From contig DATKDP010000116.1 in the NCBI GenBank assembly GCA_035546335.1, forward strand, positions 1 through 28,704: a stretch of DNA of 28,704 nt, in the 5' to 3' direction. Shown piece after piece: positions 6,496 to 12,557 of this stretch (positions are counted from its first letter, which is position 1; each line of letters begins with the position of its first letter). A model generated the notes under the pieces. The model saw nothing but the letters and a program-made list of their open reading frames with translations, had not been told where the DNA came from and searched no databases. The stretch comes from DATKDP01 sp035546335 (GTDB lineage: Bacteria; Acidobacteriota; Thermoanaerobaculia; Gp7-AA8). A program made the position numbers and the translations under genes.

Positions 6496-7215
6496 ATGAC
6501 TTCCGTCTTCACCGCAGGAATGTTCGGCGACCGCTCCGGCGCGGAAGGGAGACCTCTCGATCCGGTTGAGCTGCGCGTTCTCGGATCGCTTCTCGAAAAG
6601 CAGCAGACGACTCCGGAGCTGTATCCCCTGACGACGAATGCCCTCCGCGCCGCCTGCAATCAGAAGACGAACCGTGAGCCGGTGATGCATCTCGGCGAGC
6701 GAGAGATCGCCGGCGCGCTCGAGTCGCTGACGATCGAGAAGCTCGTGCGCGAGGTGGCCGGGGCGCGGGCCAGACGTTGGGAGCATCTCTGCGACTATCG
6801 TTGGAGCGTGGATCGGCGATCGAAAGCGCTCCTGACCGTGCTGATTCTGCGGGGACCGCAGACGGCTGCAGAGCTTCGAGAGCGTGCGGGGCGGCTCGCT
6901 GAGGCCGGTTCGATTGCGGACCTCGAAGAGGCGCTCGAGGAGCTGTCGCAGAGGACTATCCCATTCGTCGTCCGCCTCGAGCGCGCCGCGGGTCAGAACG
7001 AGCCGCGCTGGGCTCATCTTCTCGGCGGCCCGGTGTCGGTCGCCGTCGAGAGTGAAGCTCGTGAGGTCCGCCGAAGTCAGAGCGCAGGCGAATCACGCTC
7101 TGATCCCGCCGAACGCGGCGAATCGCAGGCGGATCGGCTCGCTCGCCTCGAGGAGACCATCGAGCGGTTGTTCGAGGACCTTCGCGAGCTCGAGCGCCAG
7201 CTCGGCGGGATCTGA
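6496..7215 (+). CDS. yceH: YceH/UPF0502 (DUF480) family protein
   Basis: The product of about 239 residues carries the DUF480 signature near its N-terminus: LDPVELRVLGSLLEKQQTTP, YPLTTNALRAACNQKTNREP and VMHL, followed by the second winged-helix half with RGPQTAAELRERAGR. DUF480 proteins are two tandem winged-helix domains of unknown role. The C-terminus is a charged coiled coil (LARLEETIERLFEDLRELER), a common extension. Possible starts are ATGs at 6475, 6496 and 6520, none with a strong Shine-Dalgarno; I give 6496. The gene is divergent from the membrane-protein gene and converges on the PmbA-like gene, with a hairpin-repeat region between. Confidence 0.88.
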   Translation: MTSVFTAGMFGDRSGAEGRPLDPVELRVLGSLLEKQQTTPELYPLTTNALRAACNQKTNREPVMHLGEREIAGALESLTIEKLVREVAGARARRWEHLCDYRWSVDRRSKALLTVLILRGPQTAAELRERAGRLAEAGSIADLEEALEELSQRTIPFVVRLERAAGQNEPRWAHLLGGPVSVAVESEAREVRRSQSAGESRSDPAERGESQADRLARLEETIERLFEDLRELERQLGGI

Positions 7216-7598
7216 TCCGCACGCCCGCAGCCAACGATCGGTCACACCCTCGCACCTCCCGCATGTGGCCGAAGATTCCGATCTTCGGCCTGGTGACGGA
7301 CGACACAGCAAACTACTGGTAGCACTTTTCCCTCGCGCCATGTGAGATTCCGGTTCCACCTTCGAGTTTGTACCCATGGTCTACCGCGTCGTCCGTCACC
7401 AGGCCGAAGATCGGAATCTTCGGCCACGTGCGCCGATCGTACCCATGGTCCACCGCGTCGTCCGTCACCAGGCCGAAGATCGGAATCTTCGGCCACGTGC
7501 GCCGATCGTACTCATGGTCCACCGCGTCGTCCGTCACCAGGCCGAAGATCGGAATCTTCGGCCACGTGCGCGATCGTACGCATGGTCCACCGCGTCCG
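7216..7598. other. Convergent intergenic region filled with hairpin repeats
   Basis: This 383-bp gap between the ends of yceH and the PmbA-like gene holds an inverted copy (7265-7304) and three direct copies (7388-7427, 7457-7496, 7526-7565) of a 40-bp element with a strong hairpin. Several frames are open on both strands because the 69-bp period is divisible by three, but none shows start signals or natural composition. I see no gene. Confidence 0.75.
7265..7304 (-). repeat. Inverted single copy of the 40-bp hairpin element
   Basis: This is an exact reverse complement of the 40-bp core found three times at 7388-7565. Its own hairpin (GGCCGAAGAT ... ATCTTCGGCC) spans 7267-7290. It starts 49 bp after the yceH stop, so it may act as that gene's terminator. 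Confidence 0.9.
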
Positions 7599-7612
7599 TC
7601 ACCAGGCCGAAA
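7375..7612 (+). repeat. 69-bp tandem repeat array with a hairpin in each unit
   Basis: CATGG marks unit starts at 7375, 7444, 7513 and 7581, giving periods of 69, 69 and 68 bp. Units one to three each hold a hairpin with 10-bp arms GGCCGAAGAT and ATCTTCGGCC around CGGA (7402-7425, 7471-7494, 7540-7563). The fourth unit is truncated and lacks the second hairpin arm; it runs into the 3' end of the PmbA-like gene, whose TGA (7599-7601) lies inside repeat sequence. Copies are nearly identical. Confidence 0.92.
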
Positions 7613-8561
7613 TCTCCGCATCCGTCACCGCACCCCAGCTCCCGGCGTGATACGGGTACCATCGTGCCTCACGCCCGACGCCTTCGATTCGCTCGAGCCA
7701 CTCGGCGGGTGAACAGCTCACCTTCAACGTGAACGCCGCCCGATCCCGCTCGACGCAGAGAAGTCGTGCGCCGATTCGATCACGCGCGATCGACAATGGC
7801 CCGGCGAGCGCCACCGCCTCGATCGGCGGCGCATCATCGGCGAGATCGGGTCCATCGAGCCGAAGATGCATCGGCGTCTGCAGCGGTGGAAATCGATAGC
7901 TCGGGCGAAACCAGTTCGGCCATGCCGTCTCTCGCGCATCTGTCAGATCGATCTCCTCGATGGGGCGTCCCATGCCGTCGCGGACGAGCGCGCTCCTCCT
8001 CTCCTGCCGAAGGCGAACGCCGTGCGGGAAGGGAGGGTGGGCCCGCGCGATCGGCGGCAGGAGCGCAGCCGCGACCGCCGGGCGCAGGCGCACCCGCCTC
8101 GGTTCTCTCCATTCCTCGGAACTCGCGACGCGAGTCAGAGCATCGGCAGCCACTCCGATCTCGGTGAGGTCGATGTCCCTGAGGCTCGTTCCGCCGAGAA
8201 GCAGCTCGATTCGCGTCGCATGAGCGGGGTCGAGCAGCGAGACGAACAATCGTACCTGCCGCTCGTCCCATATTCGAATCCCGCTCTCGTCCTCGACGCG
8301 ATGCGATGCGACGCCGTCCGCAAGCGTGAGCCGCTCGATCGTCACGGGGCTCACGACAGCCTGACGAACCGCAGCAGCGATCCTGCGGAGCTCGCGCGAG
8401 TCGATCGACGTCATCACGTCGTCACACGAGTCCCATTGCCCGGCGGCGAATACCGGCCCGTCCGACTCGGCGATGCCGCACTCCTCCAGCTCGATCAGCG
8501 TCTCGTCGGGTGGATTGAGCTCGAACCGCGCCGACCGGCCGCGCTTGACGTAGCGGATCAT
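7599..8561 (-). CDS. PmbA/TldD-like protein, divergent
   Basis: The 320-residue product starts with an ATG whose ATGA overlaps the stop of the TldD-like gene, implying coupled translation. The stretch IERLTLADGVASHRVEDESG followed by IRIWDERQVRLFVSLLD reads like the mid-domain of TldD/PmbA proteins, where a seen-by-eye pattern of a strand, Gly and Arg-rich strand recurs, and VRLRPAVAAALLPPIARAH resembles the next conserved segment. PmbA (TldE) is the non-metal partner of the TldD protease. This copy is much shorter than the usual 430-450 residues, so the assignment rests on weak similarity plus its coupling to the TldD homologue. Its last codons lie in a truncated unit of the downstream 69-bp repeat. 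It begins RYVKRG, recalling the N-terminus encoded at 6309. Confidence 0.6.
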   Translation of the reverse strand: MIRYVKRGRSARFELNPPDETLIELEECGIAESDGPVFAAGQWDSCDDVMTSIDSRELRRIAAAVRQAVVSPVTIERLTLADGVASHRVEDESGIRIWDERQVRLFVSLLDPAHATRIELLLGGTSLRDIDLTEIGVAADALTRVASSEEWREPRRVRLRPAVAAALLPPIARAHPPFPHGVRLRQERRSALVRDGMGRPIEEIDLTDARETAWPNWFRPSYRFPPLQTPMHLRLDGPDLADDAPPIEAVALAGPLSIARDRIGARLLCVERDRAAFTLKVSCSPAEWLERIEGVGREARWYPYHAGSWGAVTDAEISAW

Positions 8562-9646
8562 GAATGCTCCAGAGGCGAGGTCGACAGATCGGGAGCGATC
8601 GAGCCGGCATAGAGGCGTTGTCCTTCCCGCGAGCAGAGAACACCCGGATAGCGCGCCTGCCGGTCGCCCGCGCCGGCGATCGATCGCGCAAGGTGATCGC
8701 GGCGCGCGCGCAGCACGAAGGGTGCAGCCCGCCTGCGACGATCGCCTTCGACGAGCTCCGCGAGATCGACGGCGAGCGAGATCGAATCCGCCGCGGCGTC
8801 GTACTCTCCCGTACCCGTCAGAAGCACCTCGAGACGGCGCGCCGGCAGATCGAGCGCTCCCTTTCCGCACTCGACCACCAGCGTCGTCATCCGATGGAGC
8901 GGAACATCGCGAAAGCCTTCGCGGCGCCGGCAGGAAGGCTGCTCGCCCGCCGTGAGAATGCGTCGCGAGACACGCTCGCCGGCGTCGTCCACCAGCATCC
9001 CGCTCGCCTCCGGGTCGTCGGCGACGACGAGCCATTTCGGCCACGGCGCAGCGGGAGCTCCATGCTCCGCGGGGTGTCCGATCGCCTCGTGCAGGAGAAC
9101 CGCGGCCGAGCCGTTTCGCCAGACGATGGGGATCGTTCGATGATCGACCTCGATGGTGGTTTCGTCGGACGAAGAGAAAATCCGAAGCTCGTCCTCGATG
9201 CGATCGCGTGTCGTCACGATCGAGAGGCTTCTCCGCGCATCGATGAAAACGAGGTAGTCGATGTCGCGGGCTGCGAGAGCATCATCGTCCCGTTGCACGG
9301 CGACTCGGCCGCGGACCGAGCGAACCGCGGCCGCCTCGCCGGCCGCCGAGGCGACGCCGCTCAGAAGCTCTCGCTCGATCGGCACTCCGGCAAACGTTGC
9401 ATCGAGAACATTCTGCACTTCCCGTACATCGACCTCGGCGGCGAAGTCGGAGAGGCGGTCGGATGCGCGGATCACCAATCCGTCCGCCGTCACGCGAGCC
9501 AGCGCACCGCCGATGTCGGTCCGCCGCTCGCGGCGTGACCACGATCCCGCCTCGAGCACCCACACCTGCTCGGTGAGTGCACTCGCATAGAAATGATCCT
9601 TCACGCCGGCAAGTGTAGACCGATCGAGCCCGGCAGATCGCGTCAT
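8558..9646 (-). CDS. TldD-family metalloprotease homologue, shortened
   Basis: The 362-residue protein has the TldD zinc motif HEAIGH (His186, Glu187, His191) in AAVLLHEAIGHPAEHG, followed by VVADDPEASGMLVDDAGERV, which matches the family's conserved aspartate/glycine segment, and later by HRMTTLVVECG. TldD works with PmbA/TldE as a heterodimeric protease that trims unfolded peptides such as RiPP leaders, and degrades the CcdA antitoxin in E. coli. This protein is about 100 residues shorter than typical TldD. I chose the ATG at 9646; the frame extends to 9769 but that part is not protein-like. The gene is divergent from a toxin-antitoxin pair at 9787 and overlaps the PmbA-like gene by four bases. 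Confidence 0.78.
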   Translation of the reverse strand: MTRSAGLDRSTLAGVKDHFYASALTEQVWVLEAGSWSRRERRTDIGGALARVTADGLVIRASDRLSDFAAEVDVREVQNVLDATFAGVPIERELLSGVASAAGEAAAVRSVRGRVAVQRDDDALAARDIDYLVFIDARRSLSIVTTRDRIEDELRIFSSSDETTIEVDHRTIPIVWRNGSAAVLLHEAIGHPAEHGAPAAPWPKWLVVADDPEASGMLVDDAGERVSRRILTAGEQPSCRRREGFRDVPLHRMTTLVVECGKGALDLPARRLEVLLTGTGEYDAAADSISLAVDLAELVEGDRRRRAAPFVLRARRDHLARSIAGAGDRQARYPGVLCSREGQRLYAGSIAPDLSTSPLEHS

Positions 9647-9786
9647 CCTGATTTGCGGTCTCAGACAAGTGCCGATCGCAGGTCCTTCGCCCACCCGACC
9701 CACACGATGGTCCGGGCTCTGCGAGCGAGAGCGCGTAGACCGAGTCAGTGTGGAATACACGTAAGCCACGGCTGGTATACGTATGC

Positions 9787-10017
9787 ATGAGAACCAAGCT
9801 CACAGTCACGATCGATGAAGATCTGCTGCCCCGTGCGAAACGTTTTGCGAAACAGCGCGGCACATCCCTCTCGCGCGTGATCGAAGAAGCGCTCAGGGCG
9901 GCGACCGAGGACCATGGAGACTTCGTGGACAAGTGGCGCGGGCGGTTCACGCTGAGCGACTCGGCGGATCCGCGCTTTCGCTATCTCGAGGAGAAGTACG
10001 GTGCGGATTCTGATTGA
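9787..10017 (+). CDS. Antitoxin, DUF6364-type ribbon-helix-helix
   Basis: The 76-residue protein begins MRTKLTVTIDEDLLPRAKRF then AKQRGTSLSRVIEEAL, the short strand plus two helices of a ribbon-helix-helix DNA-binding domain as in DUF6364-type antitoxins. The C-terminal 35 residues (FVDKWRGRFTLSDSADPRF) form the usual toxin-binding tail. It should neutralise the PIN toxin encoded next and repress their promoter. The ATG at 9787 follows a TGnTATACG extended -10-like element at 9773-9781, so the mRNA may be nearly leaderless. The gene overlaps the toxin gene by 17 bp. Confidence 0.85.
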   Translation: MRTKLTVTIDEDLLPRAKRFAKQRGTSLSRVIEEALRAATEDHGDFVDKWRGRFTLSDSADPRFRYLEEKYGADSD

Positions 10018-10402
10018 TACCGATGTTCTACTGGATGTCGCGCTCGATCGGACGCCACATTCCGAAGACGCATCGCGGCTTCTTCGAGCAGTTCAGAGAG
10101 GTGCAGCGACCGCTGTGGTTGCGTGGCACACGGTGTCGAATCTCTATTACCTGCTGTCGGCCAAAGCTGATCGGCGACGCGCACTCGCGTTCATCCGCGA
10201 TCTCGCTCGCATTGTGGAGGTCGCACCGGCGGACAGCGACATTCTGAAGGTTGCAATCTCTCTTCGCATGCGCGACTTCGAAGATGCCATGCAGGTCGCG
10301 GCGGCGCTGGCTGGTGGAGCCGATCTCATCGCCACACGAAATGTTCGCGACTTTCGCGGCGCTCCGATCCGGGCAGTCGCCCCTCGCGATCTGACCATTT
10401 GA
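10001..10402 (+). CDS. PIN_3-family VapC-like ribonuclease toxin
   Basis: The 133-residue protein has PIN-domain acidic residues in ILIDTDVLLD (Asp6, Asp8), the PIN_3 signature TVSNLYYLL (44-52), DFEDAMQVAAAL (Asp92, Glu94, Asp95) and the terminal TRNVRDF motif. PIN toxins are Mg-dependent RNases, and this subfamily typically pairs with DUF6364-type antitoxins. The GTG start at 10001 has GAGGAGAAG at a good distance inside the antitoxin gene, and the 17-bp overlap couples the two. The set looks intact. The gene ends 74 bp before a convergent hydrolase gene. Confidence 0.87.
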   Translation: MRILIDTDVLLDVALDRTPHSEDASRLLRAVQRGAATAVVAWHTVSNLYYLLSAKADRRRALAFIRDLARIVEVAPADSDILKVAISLRMRDFEDAMQVAAALAGGADLIATRNVRDFRGAPIRAVAPRDLTI

Positions 10403-10423
10403 CCAGCGGCGACGCGCGCGTCT

Positions 10424-10453
10424 CGCGAGATCCTCAGGGTTCTGTATCTCGCG
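10424..10453. terminator. Stem-loop between convergent genes
   Basis: CGCGAGAT (10424-10431) and ATCTCGCG (10446-10453) form an 8-bp stem with a 14-base loop between the PIN toxin gene (ends 10402) and the hydrolase gene (ends 10477). The left arm also lies in a perfect palindrome TCTCGCGAGA (10421-10430). No T-tract is present. Confidence 0.45.
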
Positions 10454-10455
10454 CG

Positions 10456-10466
10456 AATGCTTCGTC
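10456..10466 (+). repeat. Degenerate copy of the AATGCTTCGTC dispersed repeat
   Basis: The 11-bp core AATGCTTCGTC occurs here within GCGCGAATGCTTCGTCGC. The same core is at 6452-6462, at 11460-11470, and inverted at 6394-6404. All four copies are intergenic. Confidence 0.7.
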
Positions 10467-10476
10467 GCTGCGCAGT

Positions 10477-11391
10477 TCACGGCTTCGCGAGGAACTCTTC
10501 GATCACCTTCACGAACGCGTCACGCTCTTCGAAGAACGGCAGGTGGCCGCTCTTTTCGAACACGATGAACATCGATCCCGGGATCGCCTTGTGGATCTTC
10601 CAGGCGACTGACGGAGCGACGTTGATGTCGTAGCGGCCGGTGATCACCAGCGCCGGAAAGCGGAACTTCGCCAGCTCCGGGTTGAGATCGAAGCGCCCGA
10701 CATCGTTGTTGAGTGCCTGGTTGATCTCCTTTCTGTATGCGAAACTCCCGGCCCGGCTCAGAAACTCGTCGCGCTTGTCAGGTGAATAAAACAACATCGC
10801 AAAGTACTCGCGGAGGTATGCGCCGGTCGCCTCCTTGTCCCCAAGCTCCTCGGCGAACGCGAGCGCTTCCTGTCTCGCTGATCCTTCAGGGAAAATCTCC
10901 TTGAAGAGGAACAGCGTGTCGCTCCACTTCGGTGCCGCCGAGTCGGCGATGATCAGATGAGCGATCCGTTCCGGATGTCGTGCCGCGTAGGCCATCACCA
11001 GGTATCCGCCCCACGAATGTCCGAGAAGGGCGATCTTGTCGAATCCCAGGTGCGAGCGGAGCGCTTCGAGGTCGGCGATCTGATCGGCGAGCGTGCAGCT
11101 CTGTCCCGCGGCCAGTGGCGAGGACCGGCCATTGCCCCGCTGATCGTAGAACACCACCTTGCGAGTCTTCGCCAACGCGTCCCATGCATCGGAGATGTGA
11201 AGGTAGGTGTGATCGAAACCCGGGCCTCCGTTGACGACGAGGAGCGGCGTTGCGCTCCCGCCGCCGCGCACCTCGTACCAGAGGGTGAGGCCTTTCAAAT
11301 TCAAAGTCTGACCTTGCTCGCCTTCCGCGGCGAATGCCGCGGTCGTGAACGAAGCGAGAACCAGGAGGAGAGCCAGTCGACACGTCTTCAT
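10477..11391 (-). CDS. Secreted alpha/beta hydrolase, prolyl-aminopeptidase-like (S33)
   Basis: The 304-residue product starts with a Sec signal peptide (MKTCRLALLLVLASFTTAAF, cleavage near residue 22). The mature part is an alpha/beta hydrolase: NGGPG at 54-58 corresponds to the HGGPG oxyanion motif of proline iminopeptidases, DQRGNGRS at 83-90 is the conserved DxRGxGxS, the nucleophile is Ser126 in GHSWGG, the acid Asp255 in TGRYD, and the base His283 in SGHLPF. It is likely a periplasmic aminopeptidase or esterase acting on small peptides or esters; the substrate cannot be told from sequence. The first His of HGGPG is Asn here. The ATG at 11391 has GGAAGG about seven bases upstream; the longer frame to 11610 is non-coding leader. 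Confidence 0.88.
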   Translation of the reverse strand: MKTCRLALLLVLASFTTAAFAAEGEQGQTLNLKGLTLWYEVRGGGSATPLLVVNGGPGFDHTYLHISDAWDALAKTRKVVFYDQRGNGRSSPLAAGQSCTLADQIADLEALRSHLGFDKIALLGHSWGGYLVMAYAARHPERIAHLIIADSAAPKWSDTLFLFKEIFPEGSARQEALAFAEELGDKEATGAYLREYFAMLFYSPDKRDEFLSRAGSFAYRKEINQALNNDVGRFDLNPELAKFRFPALVITGRYDINVAPSVAWKIHKAIPGSMFIVFEKSGHLPFFEERDAFVKVIEEFLAKP

Positions 11392-11700
11392 CGGGACCTT
11401 CCTTTCGGCTGTTCGTCGGATCGTATCGCACTGAGTGGTGCTGAGTCGTCCCTCGCGCAAATGCTTCGTCCCTACGAGGAATGCGGCAGGGTAGGTCGTC
11501 GCAAGGGCCGAGGGCGCGTGGGCGCGCCAAAAGCACGCAAGAACGTCGAGAAATCGGCTCGGCACCGCAAATTGTAACAATTTGGCGCGTTTTGCCATCT
11601 TTTGGCGCAAATTGCCACTTGCTCAGGCGCTCCACCCGAGGTACAGTGCGCCTCCAAAATCACGGTCGTCTCATAGAAACATCGGACAAGAGGTGCCATC
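11392..11700. promoter_or_regulatory. Divergent control region between the hydrolase and the giant-gene unit
   Basis: This 309-bp gap has no gene. It holds a 23-bp dispersed-repeat copy (11455-11477). A 17-bp near-perfect palindrome at 11568-11584 has arms CAAATTGT and ACAATTTG. TTTGGCGC occurs as a direct repeat at 11581-11588 and 11601-11608, 20 bp apart, and GCAAATTGCC follows. A weak promoter for the plus-strand genes is TTGCTC (11619-11624), 17 bp, TACAGT (11642-11647). The palindromes just upstream of that promoter are good operator candidates. AAGAGG at 11688-11693 is the likely ribosome binding site for the gene at 11701. Confidence 0.5.
11455..11477 (+). repeat. 23-bp dispersed repeat copy
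   Basis: These 23 bases are the exact reverse complement of 6387-6409 and include the core AATGCTTCGTC. Both copies lie in divergent intergenic regions. Confidence 0.9.
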
Positions 11701-12528
11701 TTGCCCTTCTGGAGAAGCTGTCTGTTCGTTCGAGCCGCGCGTCAGGCCATGATCGCGCTGCTCGTCGTGCTCGCTGCCGCCAATGCAACGGCGGCCGATC
11801 CCCTCTTTCCTTCACCCATTCATCTGACGCGCCGCGTCGTCGACCCGATCAGCGGATCCGAAACGGTCATCGACGAGTACCTCTACGGGAACCGCGTCGT
11901 TTCCGTGACCGCCTCGAAGACCGCGATCGCCGACTATGACAAAGGCGAGCTCCTCGAGATCGATCGCCAGGCGGGAACCTGGAGCGTCACGAAATTCGAA
12001 GAGATTGCGAAGGCGAGACCTGCCCCCATCCGCCATCGCCTGCAGTCGGTGCGGGCCGACGACTGGAACGTGCAGACGAGGGGCGCGGCGACGAAGGCGG
12101 GTCGCTCCGCAACGGCCATCGAAGCGATCCGCGACAGCGGCGGAAGCGAGTTCTCCCGCCTGAACGTCGTCGTCGACGGCGAGATCCGCCTCTCGCGCGA
12201 AGCGTTCGATGTGCTCACCGGCGCTGCCTGGCCGAACGATCGGAACGAAGAGCACGACGTCCTCCGCCGTGCAGCACGTGCGGAGACTTCCTCGCCGGCG
12301 GGCCAGCGGCTGGAGCGCTTCGCACTTCTTCTCGAAAAGCGCGTCGTGATCGAGATCGACGGTCAGACCATCGAAACGCGCGACGAAGTTCTTCGCGTCG
12401 CACACGATCTCCCTTCGGCGAGGCAGCTCGAGATTCCGCGCGGCGCGACGAAGGTCGAAAGCCGTCTCGTCCTTCGCCACAAACTGCTCGATGAGCTCGA
12501 CCGCCTCCCCGACGCAAACGCTCCGTGA
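11701..12528 (+). CDS. Secreted protein of unknown function, upstream of the giant gene
   Basis: The TTG at 11701 with AAGAGG seven bases upstream gives 275 residues. An ATG at 11749 is an alternative. The N-terminus is a Sec signal (ARQAMIALLVVLAAANATAA). The mature protein has a beta-rich part with VIDEYLYGNRVVSVTASKTA then IADYDKGELLEIDRQAGTWS, loosely like DUF4412 or lipoprotein-sorting-type folds in which a soluble barrel carries hydrophobic cargo, and a helical C-terminal half. I do not recognise a family with confidence. Its stop lies 29 bp before the ATG of the giant protein and overlaps an upstream GTG of that frame, so the two are probably co-transcribed. A role in export, folding or anchoring of the giant protein is only a guess from position. 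Confidence 0.7.
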   Translation: MPFWRSCLFVRAARQAMIALLVVLAAANATAADPLFPSPIHLTRRVVDPISGSETVIDEYLYGNRVVSVTASKTAIADYDKGELLEIDRQAGTWSVTKFEEIAKARPAPIRHRLQSVRADDWNVQTRGAATKAGRSATAIEAIRDSGGSEFSRLNVVVDGEIRLSREAFDVLTGAAWPNDRNEEHDVLRRAARAETSSPAGQRLERFALLLEKRVVIEIDGQTIETRDEVLRVAHDLPSARQLEIPRGATKVESRLVLRHKLLDELDRLPDANAP

Positions 12529-12557
12529 CCGCCGGGCCGAAAGAAGACGCAATCCGC

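Noticed and set aside
5101..7017. Full 638-residue reading of the minus-strand membrane protein
   Set aside because: The extra N-terminal part overlaps the yceH gene and is not protein-like. A TTG with GGGAGG at 6309 explains the start.
7375..7612. CRISPR array
   Set aside because: The 69-bp units are identical throughout with no variable spacers, and no cas genes are present.
7313..7732. Genes with 23-residue repeats across the tandem array
   Set aside because: Frames are open on both strands only because the period is divisible by three and lacks stops. No start signals or consistent composition favour any one frame.
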